Shown: positions 20,429 to 29,478, counted from the stretch's first letter. The stretch: DNA of 43,951 bases from an uncultured Christensenella sp. (GCA_910584815.1 CAJUBT010000004.1:1-43951), one strand, 5' to 3'. Notes: generated from the sequence alone by a model not told the origin. Made by a program: numbers and translations.

Positions 20429-22537
20429 GTGAATAAACGAGCAAGAATTTGTATATATATATTCTTAATTTGTGTGTTTGCAGCACTTGGCGTTGTTGGT
20501 TATTTCATTCTTGGCAGATATAACGATAATGTTATGGTTGCCCCTAAATTTTTTACTTTTATAGAAGTTCCAGATGCTGAATCATACACGCTAACAGCCA
20601 GCAAAAAAGAAGATAATTTAAATTTTATAACAGCAAACTGTAAAATTTCAAAACAGGAAACTGAAAACCCTAATGAGTATATTTACAATAATACTGTAAC
20701 AGATGAAAATGGAACTAAGTTAGTTGAACAAACCTATAACCAAATAATAACAAATGAAGATGAATTTGGTGGAACTATAGATTGCAAAATATATAATTAT
20801 ACATTAACATTATTTAATGATGGAGATGAAAATTTAACTGTTTATAAATACCCAGATAGAGAATTAAAAAATATAAATGAAAACACTATATGCTGTTTAA
20901 TTGCCGAATACTTTGGAAATTTATTTAACGAAGATGGGAAATATAACATAAATTTTGTTGCTGTAAACTCAGATGGACAAGATATTGAATCGACTCGTAA
21001 AAATTATAGCTTTGATTATGTTGCTTGTTTTGAAAACGAATTTAAAAAAAGAGAAGATTTTTATATTAATGGTAATTGGTGTAATTATATTATAACCTGC
21101 GAAGAAGACTTGGAATTGCTTGTTTGGCACTCTATTTTATATAGACAAAATGATGTAAGGTTTTATGTTAAAACAAATGATATAAATAAAAATAACATTA
21201 ACAATTTAGTTATAGATTTTATAAATAGCTATCCAGAATATGATGGGATTTATTCTAATTCTTATAATTTATATGCAACAATGGATGGCAATAATGGGAA
21301 ACTAATATATTTTAATTATTTTTTAGATTTTAATTTTACAAAAAATTATAAATTTTTAGCTCAAAAATATGGATATATAGCTTCTGAGGCAGAGGAACTT
21401 GTTCAAACAAAGGGGAAAGACTTTAATCCTTTATATATCACAGCTGAAGATGATGAAAGCAACACTGGCACAAACCGACAACTTTATATTGATGACCCAA
21501 ATTCTGAGTTAGATGAAGTTGTTGTTTATAACACAGAACAATTATTTATGGTAGTTCAGTATGGTGCAAAACCTATAATAGCTGATGAAACAAGCGTTGT
21601 TGCAACAGTTTATAAAAATGCAAAAAACATTCTTCTAGAAATTAATAACAGTAATAATTTAACTCCATACGAGAAAGCCCTTAACATATACAGATATATA
21701 TGTGGCAATGTTATTTATGACCACGCAATAATTAGATATATGGAAAAGTTAAAAAACTCTTATATATCCACATTTGGTAATATAAATTGCTTTTATTTAG
21801 AAGGTGCATTATTAGATTTAAATAATCAGTATGCAGTTTGTGATGGTTTATCAAAAACATTTTGTTTGCTTACTAATTTAGAGGGAATAGATTGTGTTAA
21901 AATAAATGGTTCAACTTCAAGAGGGAACCACGCTTGGAATAAAATTAACATAGAAGATGCTAAATATAAACTCAGTGGTTGGTATCCTGTTGATACAACT
22001 TGGGGTGTTGAAGATGATGACAAAACAGAAATTACAACACACACATATTTTTTGCGTTTAGGAAATGAAACAAGAAATGTGGCATTTGACCCTATTAGCG
22101 AAAAACAACAAAATGTAGATTATTATAAATTAGCAAAGTATTCTTATAATGGGTTTGTAAGAGATTTTAATATTAGTAGTGATGCAGAACTTTCAGATTT
22201 AATTAATTATGCAAAACATACTTTGGAAACAACATCAAGTAATCAAATTGTTATAGAATTCAAACTTGAAAAAACTATAGGATATTCCTATTTTGATTCC
22301 ATTAAGGAATTTGATAATTACCCTGTGATAACCGAAAGAGCAAACACAGTTGATGATAATTTTAAACACTATTTTGGGTGGTTAGATAGAAGAGTTAATA
22401 TGGACATTAATAATTACTGTTACGATGCTTTGTTTGTTGGTAATGTTGTGGTTTTAAAAATTTCAAAGTTACCAGTTGCAGAAACTATTAATGTTTTGCA
22501 ACCTCAATTAAATTATAGTTTAGCTTTAATTGCATAA
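20429..22537 (+). CDS. Membrane-anchored transglutaminase-like protein
   Basis: 702 residues from a GTG supported by AAAGGAG about 10 bases upstream. One N-terminal membrane helix (about 7-28) anchors a large extracytoplasmic part. The transglutaminase-like core has the Cys-His-Asp triad: C471 in YAVCDGLSKTF, H501 in GNHAWNKI and D522 in PVDTTWG. Such domains act as thiol proteases or cross-linkers at the surface. Residues 30-400 and 560-702 are not recognised. Single gene, ended by the hairpin at 22540. Confidence 0.85.
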   Translation: MNKRARICIYIFLICVFAALGVVGYFILGRYNDNVMVAPKFFTFIEVPDAESYTLTASKKEDNLNFITANCKISKQETENPNEYIYNNTVTDENGTKLVEQTYNQIITNEDEFGGTIDCKIYNYTLTLFNDGDENLTVYKYPDRELKNINENTICCLIAEYFGNLFNEDGKYNINFVAVNSDGQDIESTRKNYSFDYVACFENEFKKREDFYINGNWCNYIITCEEDLELLVWHSILYRQNDVRFYVKTNDINKNNINNLVIDFINSYPEYDGIYSNSYNLYATMDGNNGKLIYFNYFLDFNFTKNYKFLAQKYGYIASEAEELVQTKGKDFNPLYITAEDDESNTGTNRQLYIDDPNSELDEVVVYNTEQLFMVVQYGAKPIIADETSVVATVYKNAKNILLEINNSNNLTPYEKALNIYRYICGNVIYDHAIIRYMEKLKNSYISTFGNINCFYLEGALLDLNNQYAVCDGLSKTFCLLTNLEGIDCVKINGSTSRGNHAWNKINIEDAKYKLSGWYPVDTTWGVEDDDKTEITTHTYFLRLGNETRNVAFDPISEKQQNVDYYKLAKYSYNGFVRDFNISSDAELSDLINYAKHTLETTSSNQIVIEFKLEKTIGYSYFDSIKEFDNYPVITERANTVDDNFKHYFGWLDRRVNMDINNYCYDALFVGNVVVLKISKLPVAETINVLQPQLNYSLALIA

Positions 22538-22539
22538 CC

Positions 22540-22579
22540 AAAAAAATAACTTAATTATTTTAAATTAAGTTATTTTTTT
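22540..22579. terminator. Terminator between convergent genes
   Basis: Stem AAAAAAATAACTTAATT / AATTAAGTTATTTTTTT. The A-run and T-run on the two sides make it usable from both directions. Confidence 0.8.
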
Positions 22580-22647
22580 ATATAATTTTAGTTATCTATT
22601 TTATAATTTTGTTTATAGTTTTTATTAATATGTTTAGGTTAAAAAAA

Positions 22648-24078
22648 TTAATCTAATTTTTCGTTACTTTTTGGTAAAGTCATTCCTTCTGGAAGAGTGT
22701 CAACTCCTTCATAAACAATGCCTTGCTGAGAATTATAGGTTGCGTGCCTAATCAATTTTTTATTTTTTAATTTTCCATCAACATAAAATTCTTTATAGCC
22801 TTTTGCTTCATAACCATCTTTGCCATATTTAACACGATGGAATTCTCCTTTAAACATAATTTTGTCGCCATATAAACCTGTAGTGTCAGGAATTATTTTA
22901 TCCTTCTTACGAGGAATAGTTTTTATAACCTCACTGGAAGTTTTAACAGTTTCATTGCTTTTTTTAGTGTCACCATAAATTTTAAAAGTAAGGTCTTTAC
23001 CATTTGCACTGCTAACAATATAAATAGGTAATTTAGTTGTGTTTTTAAATTTCAAATCGGCATTCCCCCAACTAACCATAGCATCCATTGCAGGGCTAAC
23101 ATAACTAACTGGTAGAGAATGAGGGTGGGCTTCGGTAACTTCAACATTGGCAAGAATTAAAGCATTATATAATGTTGTTGAAACCTGGCAAATGCCACCA
23201 CCTAAACCCTTAACAAATTTGCCATCTTTAATTATGTTGGCTTCTTTGTAGCCTTTTTCAGCGGTTCGTTTTCCAATAATATTATTAAACGAAAACTCTT
23301 CACCTGCGCCAATACTAATGCCATTCAAATCGCTACTAGCTAACTTAACATTATTTTTTCTATCTGCATTGGAATTTGCATAACTTGTTGTAAAACTAGA
23401 TTGTAAAGTTGTTGCTTGTTTAATGTCTTTTTCTGTTAGCTCTGGTAACACTTCTGTTGTGCTAATTTCAACGCTAACATCATTGCTTTTTTGTAATGCA
23501 TTGTTTATGTCTTGTAATAGTTTTTCCCTATCAACTTTGCTTCCATTTTTACTTTCAAGAATTGTGAAATTTTCTTTTTGAGCGTTATATACAGCAGAAC
23601 TATTTACTGGTTTTGTTTCAATGTCAACACATATTTCATCTAACTTTTTATCAATGTCTGTTAACACATATCTAACTGCAACTTGTGGTGTAAAACCCAT
23701 TTTATTTATTTTTTTTAGGTTTTTAATTTTGCTAATAACATTACCTTTTCGGTTAGTTTTATAGGCACTATCTAATATGGTATGTATGTTGCTTTCAACA
23801 CAAAAATCTTGTTCTGTAAATAGCCAACTTTTATTATTATAAGTTAATTCTAATTTTATGTTGTTATATGTTGAAAGTAGCTTATTATTAATTTTGCTTT
23901 CTGCTGCATCTAGCGTTAAACCGCTTAAATCAACCCCACATAGCGTAAAACCATTACTGAATGTATTTAGACTGCTACTAAAGCCTAAAGCGTTTATACC
24001 CAAAATAATGCAGAATGGAATAATAAAACAAATTAAAAAACAAAGAAAAATACCTTTACTTTTTTTTAAAAAACGCAT
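22648..24078 (-). CDS. VanW/YoaR-type surface protein
   Basis: 476 residues. An N-terminal membrane helix (about 9-31) is followed by a putative peptidoglycan-binding-like region (about 45-225) and a VanW domain (about 230-370) with the hallmark GGGICQVSTTLYNA and AHPHSLPVSYV. A C-terminal G5-like region ends the protein. VanW proteins are common in clostridia; the name comes from vancomycin-resistance clusters but the biochemical role is unknown, and there is no resistance cluster here. Start supported by AAGGAG. Confidence 0.9.
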   Translation of the reverse strand: MRFLKKSKGIFLCFLICFIIPFCIILGINALGFSSSLNTFSNGFTLCGVDLSGLTLDAAESKINNKLLSTYNNIKLELTYNNKSWLFTEQDFCVESNIHTILDSAYKTNRKGNVISKIKNLKKINKMGFTPQVAVRYVLTDIDKKLDEICVDIETKPVNSSAVYNAQKENFTILESKNGSKVDREKLLQDINNALQKSNDVSVEISTTEVLPELTEKDIKQATTLQSSFTTSYANSNADRKNNVKLASSDLNGISIGAGEEFSFNNIIGKRTAEKGYKEANIIKDGKFVKGLGGGICQVSTTLYNALILANVEVTEAHPHSLPVSYVSPAMDAMVSWGNADLKFKNTTKLPIYIVSSANGKDLTFKIYGDTKKSNETVKTSSEVIKTIPRKKDKIIPDTTGLYGDKIMFKGEFHRVKYGKDGYEAKGYKEFYVDGKLKNKKLIRHATYNSQQGIVYEGVDTLPEGMTLPKSNEKLD

Positions 24079-24159
24079 AAAAAATTTTCTCCTTATTACA
24101 TAGTATAAGTAGATATTTAAATTTTATTTTATTTGTTTTTTTATAAGAATTTAAGTAAT

Positions 24160-24194
24160 AAAAAAATGAAAGATTGTTATTTTTTAATCTTTCA
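24160..24194 (-). terminator. Intrinsic terminator of rmuC (minus strand)
   Basis: On the minus strand, TGAAAGATT and AATCTTTCA pair over 9 bp around a ~10-base loop and are followed by a run of T's (A's at 24160-24166 on the + strand). Confidence 0.7.
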
Positions 24195-24307
24195 AATTTT
24201 TATTTTTTTAGGTATATTTTTTGGGTTAGCAAAAAAAAGTTTTTAAAGGTTATTGCAAAATAATTAAAAGTGTAAAAATTAAAATTTATAAAGTTTTTTA
24301 TTTTCTT

Positions 24308-25618
24308 TTAAAAATCTATTAGGTCATCATAACTGGTTTGTATTTGAGTTGGCTCTGGGTCTATATCGGCAACATCTTTTAATTTTCGTTGAATGGTTTT
24401 TGTTTTCTTTGTTGCAAATTCAAGGGTGTTAGAGGCTTCATCTATTTTCTTTTGAGTTTTGGAAAGTAAATCCACAAACTTATTGAATTCTAGTTTAAAC
24501 ACGCTTAAAGTGTTCCAAATTTCACTGCTTCGTTTTTCAATAGCAAGGGTTTTAAAGCCCATCTGCAAACTGTTTAAAAGGGCAGTAAGCGTTGTTGGCC
24601 CGCAAACCATAATTTTATATTTGTGTTGTAGTGTTTCGCATAATGCAGGTCTACGCATAACCTCGGCGTAAAGTCCTTCTATAGGTAAATACATAACGGC
24701 AAAATCGGTGGTGGTTGGTGGATTTATATATTTTTCACAAATACTTTTTGCTTCTTCTTTAATTCTATCTTCCAATTTTTTCATTTGCACTTCCATCTCA
24801 GTAACATCATTATTGTCACTAGCAGTGCATAGCCTTGAGTAATCTTCAAGCGGAAATTTTGCATCTATTGGCAAATATAAAGTTTCTTCATTTTTACCAG
24901 GTAAAATAACAGCAAAGTCAACTCTTTCATTAGAGTTTTGTTTAATTCTAACTTGTTGCTCGTACTGGGTAGGAGATAGAATTTGTTCAAGCAAAGTTGC
25001 AAGTTGTACTTCGCCCCAGCCGCCACGGGTTTTAACATTTGTTAAAACTCTTTTTAAATCGCCAACTCCAGTTGCCAAACTTTGCATTTCTCCAATACCT
25101 TTTGAAACAGTGTCCAGCCCTTGAACAATAAGCTTAACAGAATCGTTTAACCTTGTTTCAAGTGTAGTGCTTAGTTTTTCATCAACGGTTTGTCTCATTT
25201 GTTCAAGTTTCTTTTCGTTGCTTTCTTGCAGAATTTTAAGGTTGCCAGAAATAATATCTGTAATTCTATCTAATTTTGCATCATTTGCTTTTAAAATTTC
25301 GTTTAGCCTATTTTCGATGTTTGTTAGTTGTTGAATTTGGCCTTTAGATAAATTAGATAAATAGGTTAAAACATTATCATTATAATTTTTAATGGTAGAT
25401 ATTAAAAATTCATCAAATTGCTTGGTAGAGTTTAACTGATTTTCAAATAAGTTTTTCATAGTTTTTTCTAAAAACTCATTTTGCTTTTTTGTTTCCCTTA
25501 AAATTTCTGTAAAATCAGCAGTTACACTGGCATTTCCTTTTTTGGTTAATAATACTATTAACAAAATAACAGCAATAATAACAAGCACAACACTTACAGC
25601 ACTTAAAATTGTTTCCAT
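24308..25618 (-). CDS. rmuC: RmuC-family DNA recombination protein
   Basis: 436 residues. There is one N-terminal membrane helix (about 2-24) and a long coiled coil (about 30-170). The RmuC domain follows (about 180-400) with GGWGEVQL, LPIDAKFPLEDYSRL and MYLPIEGLYAEV, typical of the family. In E. coli RmuC limits sequence inversions at short inverted repeats. It is membrane-tethered here, as in many Bacillota. Start has GAAGGAAG upstream. Confidence 0.92.
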   Translation of the reverse strand: METILSAVSVVLVIIAVILLIVLLTKKGNASVTADFTEILRETKKQNEFLEKTMKNLFENQLNSTKQFDEFLISTIKNYNDNVLTYLSNLSKGQIQQLTNIENRLNEILKANDAKLDRITDIISGNLKILQESNEKKLEQMRQTVDEKLSTTLETRLNDSVKLIVQGLDTVSKGIGEMQSLATGVGDLKRVLTNVKTRGGWGEVQLATLLEQILSPTQYEQQVRIKQNSNERVDFAVILPGKNEETLYLPIDAKFPLEDYSRLCTASDNNDVTEMEVQMKKLEDRIKEEAKSICEKYINPPTTTDFAVMYLPIEGLYAEVMRRPALCETLQHKYKIMVCGPTTLTALLNSLQMGFKTLAIEKRSSEIWNTLSVFKLEFNKFVDLLSKTQKKIDEASNTLEFATKKTKTIQRKLKDVADIDPEPTQIQTSYDDLIDF

Positions 25619-25778
25619 TTAATTCTTCCTTCTTTTTATTAATTTATATCTAAATTTTTTGTTTTTTTAAATTATTAAGTTTTAAATAAATTTTTTAAAA
25701 AAGATTTTGATTCTTTAATTTTCTTGTGTTATTTAAACTAAATTTTAAACATTAAAAATAATATGTTTTAAGCGGTTG

Positions 25779-26480
25779 TTATAAAATTAAATTGGCAAGT
25801 TTGCTTAAATTTAAAGTTTCAAGTAAAGTTCTAACTTTTTGTTTTTGAACTTGGTTAAACTTATTTATAGAATTAATAAATTTTTGAACTATAGTGTTAC
25901 TTAATTCTAAAACATTTTTAGAATTGTTTTTTGCTAGTTCTAAAGTTTTTTCTTCAATTTCAAAATCAAGTTGTCCAGCAAATTTAACAAGTCTTAAAAT
26001 GCGTTCACCATCGTAGTTTAAGGTGGTGTTATTAACAACCCTTATTAACTTATTTTCAATATCGCTTTTGCCATTATATAAATCTATCAATTCATTATTA
26101 ATTAAGTTATAATACATTGCATTAATTGTAAAATCTCTTCTTGCAGAATCTATATTTAAATTATCAACAAATTCAACTTTATAAGGACTGTGTTTTGCAA
26201 ATTTGCCCTTTTTATAAATGTCTTTTCTAAAAACAGAATATTCAAAATTAATTTCTTTGTTAAAAATGCAAGCTGTGCCAAATTGTTCGTTTTTAATTTT
26301 TAAATCAAAGTTTGTGTTTTTTAAAATCTCTTTAACTTTATTTAAAGGCAACGCACTGCATAAATCAACATCTGTTGGTTCAAGCCCTAAAAGCTTATCT
26401 CTAACAAAGCCACCAACAATATATAATGGACTATAAACCTTAAATATATCACTCAGTGCTTCTAAATTGTTTTTAATCAT
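25779..26480 (-). CDS. Short CCA/poly(A)-polymerase-like nucleotidyltransferase
   Basis: 233 residues from the ATG at 26480; a TTG at 26495 in frame is less likely because TATAAT lies between. The polymerase-beta-type head has GGFVRD (23-28) and the DVD metal site (37-39), then ARRDFTINAMYYN and a neck with DGERILRLVKFA. Class II tRNA nucleotidyltransferases usually run 380-460 residues, with body and tail domains that are absent here. It might be a minimal CCA-adding enzyme or one of two split functions. The ATG follows TATAAT by 6 bases, suggesting leaderless translation. Confidence 0.8.
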   Translation of the reverse strand: MIKNNLEALSDIFKVYSPLYIVGGFVRDKLLGLEPTDVDLCSALPLNKVKEILKNTNFDLKIKNEQFGTACIFNKEINFEYSVFRKDIYKKGKFAKHSPYKVEFVDNLNIDSARRDFTINAMYYNLINNELIDLYNGKSDIENKLIRVVNNTTLNYDGERILRLVKFAGQLDFEIEEKTLELAKNNSKNVLELSNTIVQKFINSINKFNQVQKQKVRTLLETLNLSKLANLIL

Positions 26481-26733
26481 AAACCTATTATACAAAAAAA
26501 ATATAAAATAATAAAATAAAAATAAACTTCTTTATAAAAAACAAATTAATATTAATATAAAAATTTTTTTAAATAATAAAGTTTAGTTAAATTTTATTTT
26601 AATAAAAGTTTTATTGCTGTAATTAAATTAATAAACTTAATATTTAAAAAAAACAATTGTTAAATTTAATTTTATATTAAAATTTTAAAATTGGCAAAAT
26701 GTACAAAAAAATAAAAGTAATTGAGTTTTAGTA
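26481..26733. other. AT-rich divergent region
   Basis: Lies between the leftward nucleotidyltransferase and the rightward leader-peptide unit. Nothing beyond promoter elements was found. Confidence 0.45.
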
Positions 26734-26762
26734 TTGACATATCACTTAAAAGATGATATTAT
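26734..26762 (+). promoter_or_regulatory. Promoter of the Arg-leader/GNAT unit
   Basis: -35 TTGACA (26734-26739), 17-base spacer, -10 TATTAT (26757-26762) with extended -10 TGA at 26754-26756. Same geometry as the promoter at 9613. Transcription would begin near 26769, about 25 bases before the leader ORF. Confidence 0.8.
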
Positions 26763-26793
26763 TCGTATAATTAAATAAAAGGAAGTAAAGATT

Positions 26794-26838
26794 ATGAAAT
26801 TAGTTAATTTTAGTTTTGAAACAAGGCGCAGGTTCTAA
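26794..26838 (+). CDS. 14-residue leader peptide with Arg-Arg-Arg
   Basis: MKLVNFSFETRRRF followed by TAA. A strong ribosome binding site (AAAAGGAAG) is about 8 bases before the ATG. The Arg codons are AGG CGC AGG (26824-26832); AGG and CGC appear rare compared with AGA in this window. It lies between a consensus promoter and an attenuator-type hairpin set, so it is likely a sensor of charged tRNA-Arg. The alternative is drug sensing: R-R-R fits the +X+ motif at which macrolides stall ribosomes. Three Phe codons are also present, so Phe sensing is possible but less tidy. Confidence 0.75.
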   Translation: MKLVNFSFETRRRF

Positions 26839-26870
26839 TTAATCACTTGTAAAGGCACGAGTGGTTTTAG
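26835..26870 (+). promoter_or_regulatory. Leader hairpin overlapping the stop codon, GNAT unit
   Basis: AATCACTTGT (26841-26850) pairs with ACGAGTGGTT (26857-26866) over 10 bp with two G-U, extended by CTAA/TTAG after a 2-base bulge. It overlaps the leader stop codon and so will be opened by a ribosome ending there. Its 3' side GGCACG (26854-26859) can instead pair with TGTGTC (26875-26880), which would block the antiterminator. Pairings are visible; the switching order is inferred. Confidence 0.55.
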
Positions 26871-26876
26871 TTTCTG

Positions 26877-26925
26877 TGTCGTTAAATCAATATTAAAGTT
26901 AACTTTCTAATGCGGTCTAACGACA
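26877..26925 (+). promoter_or_regulatory. Proposed antiterminator, GNAT unit
   Basis: TGTCGTTA (26877-26884) is perfectly complementary to TAACGACA (26918-26925), which is the 5' arm of the terminator. The two structures cannot coexist, as required for attenuation. Confidence 0.65.
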
Positions 26926-26952
26926 TTTTAATAATGTGGTTAGATTTTTTTT
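26916..26952 (+). terminator. Attenuator terminator, GNAT unit
   Basis: TCTAACGACATT pairs with AATGTGGTTAGA (one G-G mismatch), followed by eight T's. It ends 41 bases before the GNAT start codon. Confidence 0.8.
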
Positions 26953-26993
26953 ACCCACGAGAAAACACACTCATAAAAGGGGAAATTAGAAAA

Positions 26994-27872
26994 ATGAGTA
27001 GTCTTATAGATTGTATATATAACGCAAACGATAAAATAAATGTAAAACTTTCAAGCACAGGAGATCAAGTTAAAGTTATAACCTTAAACGATATTCCTAG
27101 TGTTGTTGAATTGTATAAAATGGTATATAGTGAACTATCACAAGCAAATTGCGAAAAGTTCATTCATAATATGGATGCAGAAGCATTAGAGGAATTAATT
27201 TCTCAAGAAGGTTCTGCATTATTAGGATATTTTAAAGAAGGCAAGCATCTTGCTGGAACGGTTTATGCAAAACCTTTTAGTAAAAATTCACCTTTCTTTC
27301 AAACTCCAGGTTTTGAAGGAGACAAAACAACCTATGCTATTGGTGGGCTTGTTGTTAACCCTGCATATCGTGGCAATGGCGTGGTTTCAAAAATAACTTC
27401 TTCCGCTGTTAGTGGCGTAAAAGAATATGCAAAACAAGATTCATCAGTTTGTGGGGCAGGTATTGAAGTTAGCTGTGAAAACTTTGGTTCTTTGCGTGCT
27501 CTTGGTGCTGTTAAATCAGACAATCAGGAACATATTTTTAACTTCGCTGGCATCCACTATTTAGAACAACCAGAAGTTAAAGATAATGACTTAACTGTTT
27601 TAGGTTACACTTCTTTTGAACAAGACTCTGTTACTGGTTTAATGTTACCTCAAGTAACTTTAAATGCAAGTCAAAGCGAAGCCTTTGATAAGTTAACAGA
27701 TGTTATGCACAAAATTGGGGAAGAAGCAGGCGGTGTAGAAACTAAAAATGTTGATGGACATATAATTGATATGTTTGCAAATTATGTTAATGCACCTATC
27801 AACGATGTTGTTAAGTACGACCCAAATTATTCTGCAACCTACCCACCTCAATTGGAAGATTTAGGTCAATAA
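26994..27872 (+). CDS. GNAT-family N-acyltransferase
   Basis: 292 residues. The start is the ATG at 26994, which follows AAAGGGGAAA; an upstream in-frame ATG at 26910 lies inside the terminator and is not used. GNAT motif A is IGGLVVNPAYRGNGVVSK (about 116-132): a beta strand then the acyl-CoA pyrophosphate loop YRGNGV. Residues 25-100 give the fold's first half (VITLNDIPSVVELYKMVYSEL). The last ~100 residues are not recognised. GNATs move an acyl group from CoA to an amine; the substrate is unknown. The attenuator with an Arg run suggests a tie to arginine or a drug. Cytosolic. No clear terminator before pepD. Confidence 0.82.
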   Translation: MSSLIDCIYNANDKINVKLSSTGDQVKVITLNDIPSVVELYKMVYSELSQANCEKFIHNMDAEALEELISQEGSALLGYFKEGKHLAGTVYAKPFSKNSPFFQTPGFEGDKTTYAIGGLVVNPAYRGNGVVSKITSSAVSGVKEYAKQDSSVCGAGIEVSCENFGSLRALGAVKSDNQEHIFNFAGIHYLEQPEVKDNDLTVLGYTSFEQDSVTGLMLPQVTLNASQSEAFDKLTDVMHKIGEEAGGVETKNVDGHIIDMFANYVNAPINDVVKYDPNYSATYPPQLEDLGQ

Positions 27873-28128
27873 TTAAAATGCCTAAATAACAAAATTGTTA
27901 AAAAATTTTTATGTTAATTTTTTAAAAATATATTTCAAATCAATTAGCAATAAAACAAATAGCAAAACATTTTAGGTTAGTATTATTTAAAAGAAATAAT
28001 GAAATTTTTGCATTAACTTTTAAATTATAACTTTAATTTTTAAAATTTTATTTACAAATAAAAACAAAAGAATTAAACAAAAAAAGCATATTTAATATAT
28101 GTATTTTTTGTTTTTAAAAGAGATAATT

Positions 28129-29478
28129 ATGAACAAAACAATAGAGTATTTTAAAACTCTTTCTTCCATTCCAAGAGAGTCTAAAAATGAAGGTGCGGTT
28201 GCAAACTATTTAGTTTCTTTTGCTAAACAACATAATTTGCCAGTAGTGAAAGATAAATTTAACAATGTTTTAATTAAAAAAATTAACAAAGGCAGAGAGC
28301 CTGTAATTTTGCAATCTCACACCGATATGGTTTGTGTTAAAGAGCAAGACTATAATTTTAACTTTGCCACAATGCCACTGAAACTTGTGGAAGAAGGTGG
28401 CTATTTATATGCCTATAAAACATCGCTAGGTGCAGATAATGGCATTGGTGTTGCAATGATATTATCACTTCTTGCAGATGAAAATGATTATAGTATAGAG
28501 GCTCTTTTTACAACAGATGAAGAAGTAACAATGACTGGGGCAATTAATTTTGATTACTCTAGTTTAATAAGCAATAAACTTATAAGTTTAGATGGCTTTA
28601 GTAGCAAGCAATTAATTAATGGCTGTGCCAGTATTTGTGATAGCACAATTAATTTTAATCCAAAATACGAAAAAACAAACGAAGATGGTTACACAATAAC
28701 TGTTTCTGGGCTTAAGGGTGGGCATAGCGGTGCAGATATAGATAAAAATGTTGGCAATGCAATAAACATTTTAACCGAGATTTTGCTGAATTTAAAAGAT
28801 GTAGAATTAAACACCTTAAAGGGTGGAAATCAATTTAACTTTATTCCGAACTATGCCACAGCAACAATAACAGCTTCTAATTTCGAGAAAACAATAAGTC
28901 CATTAATTGCAAAATTTAAAAGCGAGTTTAGCAACATTAAAATAGAATTTCAAGAAACAAAAGTAACAAAAGTTTTAACAAAAACTTTTTCTTATAATTT
29001 TTTAAACTTACTTAATTCTATTAAAACTGGGGTTATTGTTAAAAATGAAAATGGCGGAATTTTATTATCTCAAAACCTATCTTGTGTGAATTTAGAAGAA
29101 GGTTTAATTAAAATAAGTAACCGTGCTAATAGCACAAAAGTAGAAGATGAACAAATTTTATTTTTAAAAACTCTTGCAGAAACTAGTGGTTTTGAATATA
29201 AAATATTTGATAGACAAGTTGGCTTAACTCCAAGTAAAAATTCAAAACTTACAACTCAACTTTGCGAAATAAACAAACAGATTAATAATGAAGAATTAGA
29301 AGTTACAACAAAACATATATCTGTTGAAGGGGCAATATTTAAGCAAATGAAAAGCAATTTAGATGTTGTTATTGTTTCACCAGATATTTATGATGTTCAT
29401 TCAACAAAAGAAAGAGTATATTTACCATCGGTAAATAAAACCTACAATTTGTTAGAAAACTTTTTAAAAGTTCAATAA
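28129..29478 (+). CDS. pepD: PepD-like aminoacyl-histidine dipeptidase (M20 family)
   Basis: 449 residues from the ATG at 28129; the ATG at 28099 has no ribosome binding site and would add an odd hydrophobic lead. The M20C pattern is clear: SHTDMVC (H64, D66), LGADNGIG (D103), TTDEEVTMTGA (E131/E132) and GLKGGHSGADID. The lid/dimer domain lies at about 190-380. The family (PepD, cytosolic non-specific dipeptidase) cleaves Xaa-His dipeptides such as carnosine and other dipeptides with zinc. The segment LISLDGFSSKQL lacks the Glu seen after LD in many members. It follows the GNAT gene by 256 bases. Confidence 0.88.
   Translation: MNKTIEYFKTLSSIPRESKNEGAVANYLVSFAKQHNLPVVKDKFNNVLIKKINKGREPVILQSHTDMVCVKEQDYNFNFATMPLKLVEEGGYLYAYKTSLGADNGIGVAMILSLLADENDYSIEALFTTDEEVTMTGAINFDYSSLISNKLISLDGFSSKQLINGCASICDSTINFNPKYEKTNEDGYTITVSGLKGGHSGADIDKNVGNAINILTEILLNLKDVELNTLKGGNQFNFIPNYATATITASNFEKTISPLIAKFKSEFSNIKIEFQETKVTKVLTKTFSYNFLNLLNSIKTGVIVKNENGGILLSQNLSCVNLEEGLIKISNRANSTKVEDEQILFLKTLAETSGFEYKIFDRQVGLTPSKNSKLTTQLCEINKQINNEELEVTTKHISVEGAIFKQMKSNLDVVIVSPDIYDVHSTKERVYLPSVNKTYNLLENFLKVQ

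Noticed and set aside
22648..24078. Vancomycin resistance cluster
   Set aside because: Only a VanW-domain protein is present. There is no VanR/S, VanH, Van ligase or VanX, and VanW proteins are common in clostridia without resistance.
26910..26993. A 28-residue N-terminal extension of the GNAT from the ATG at 26910
   Set aside because: It would cover the terminator and its T-run (26916-26952). The ATG at 26994 has a proper ribosome binding site (AAAGGGGAAA).
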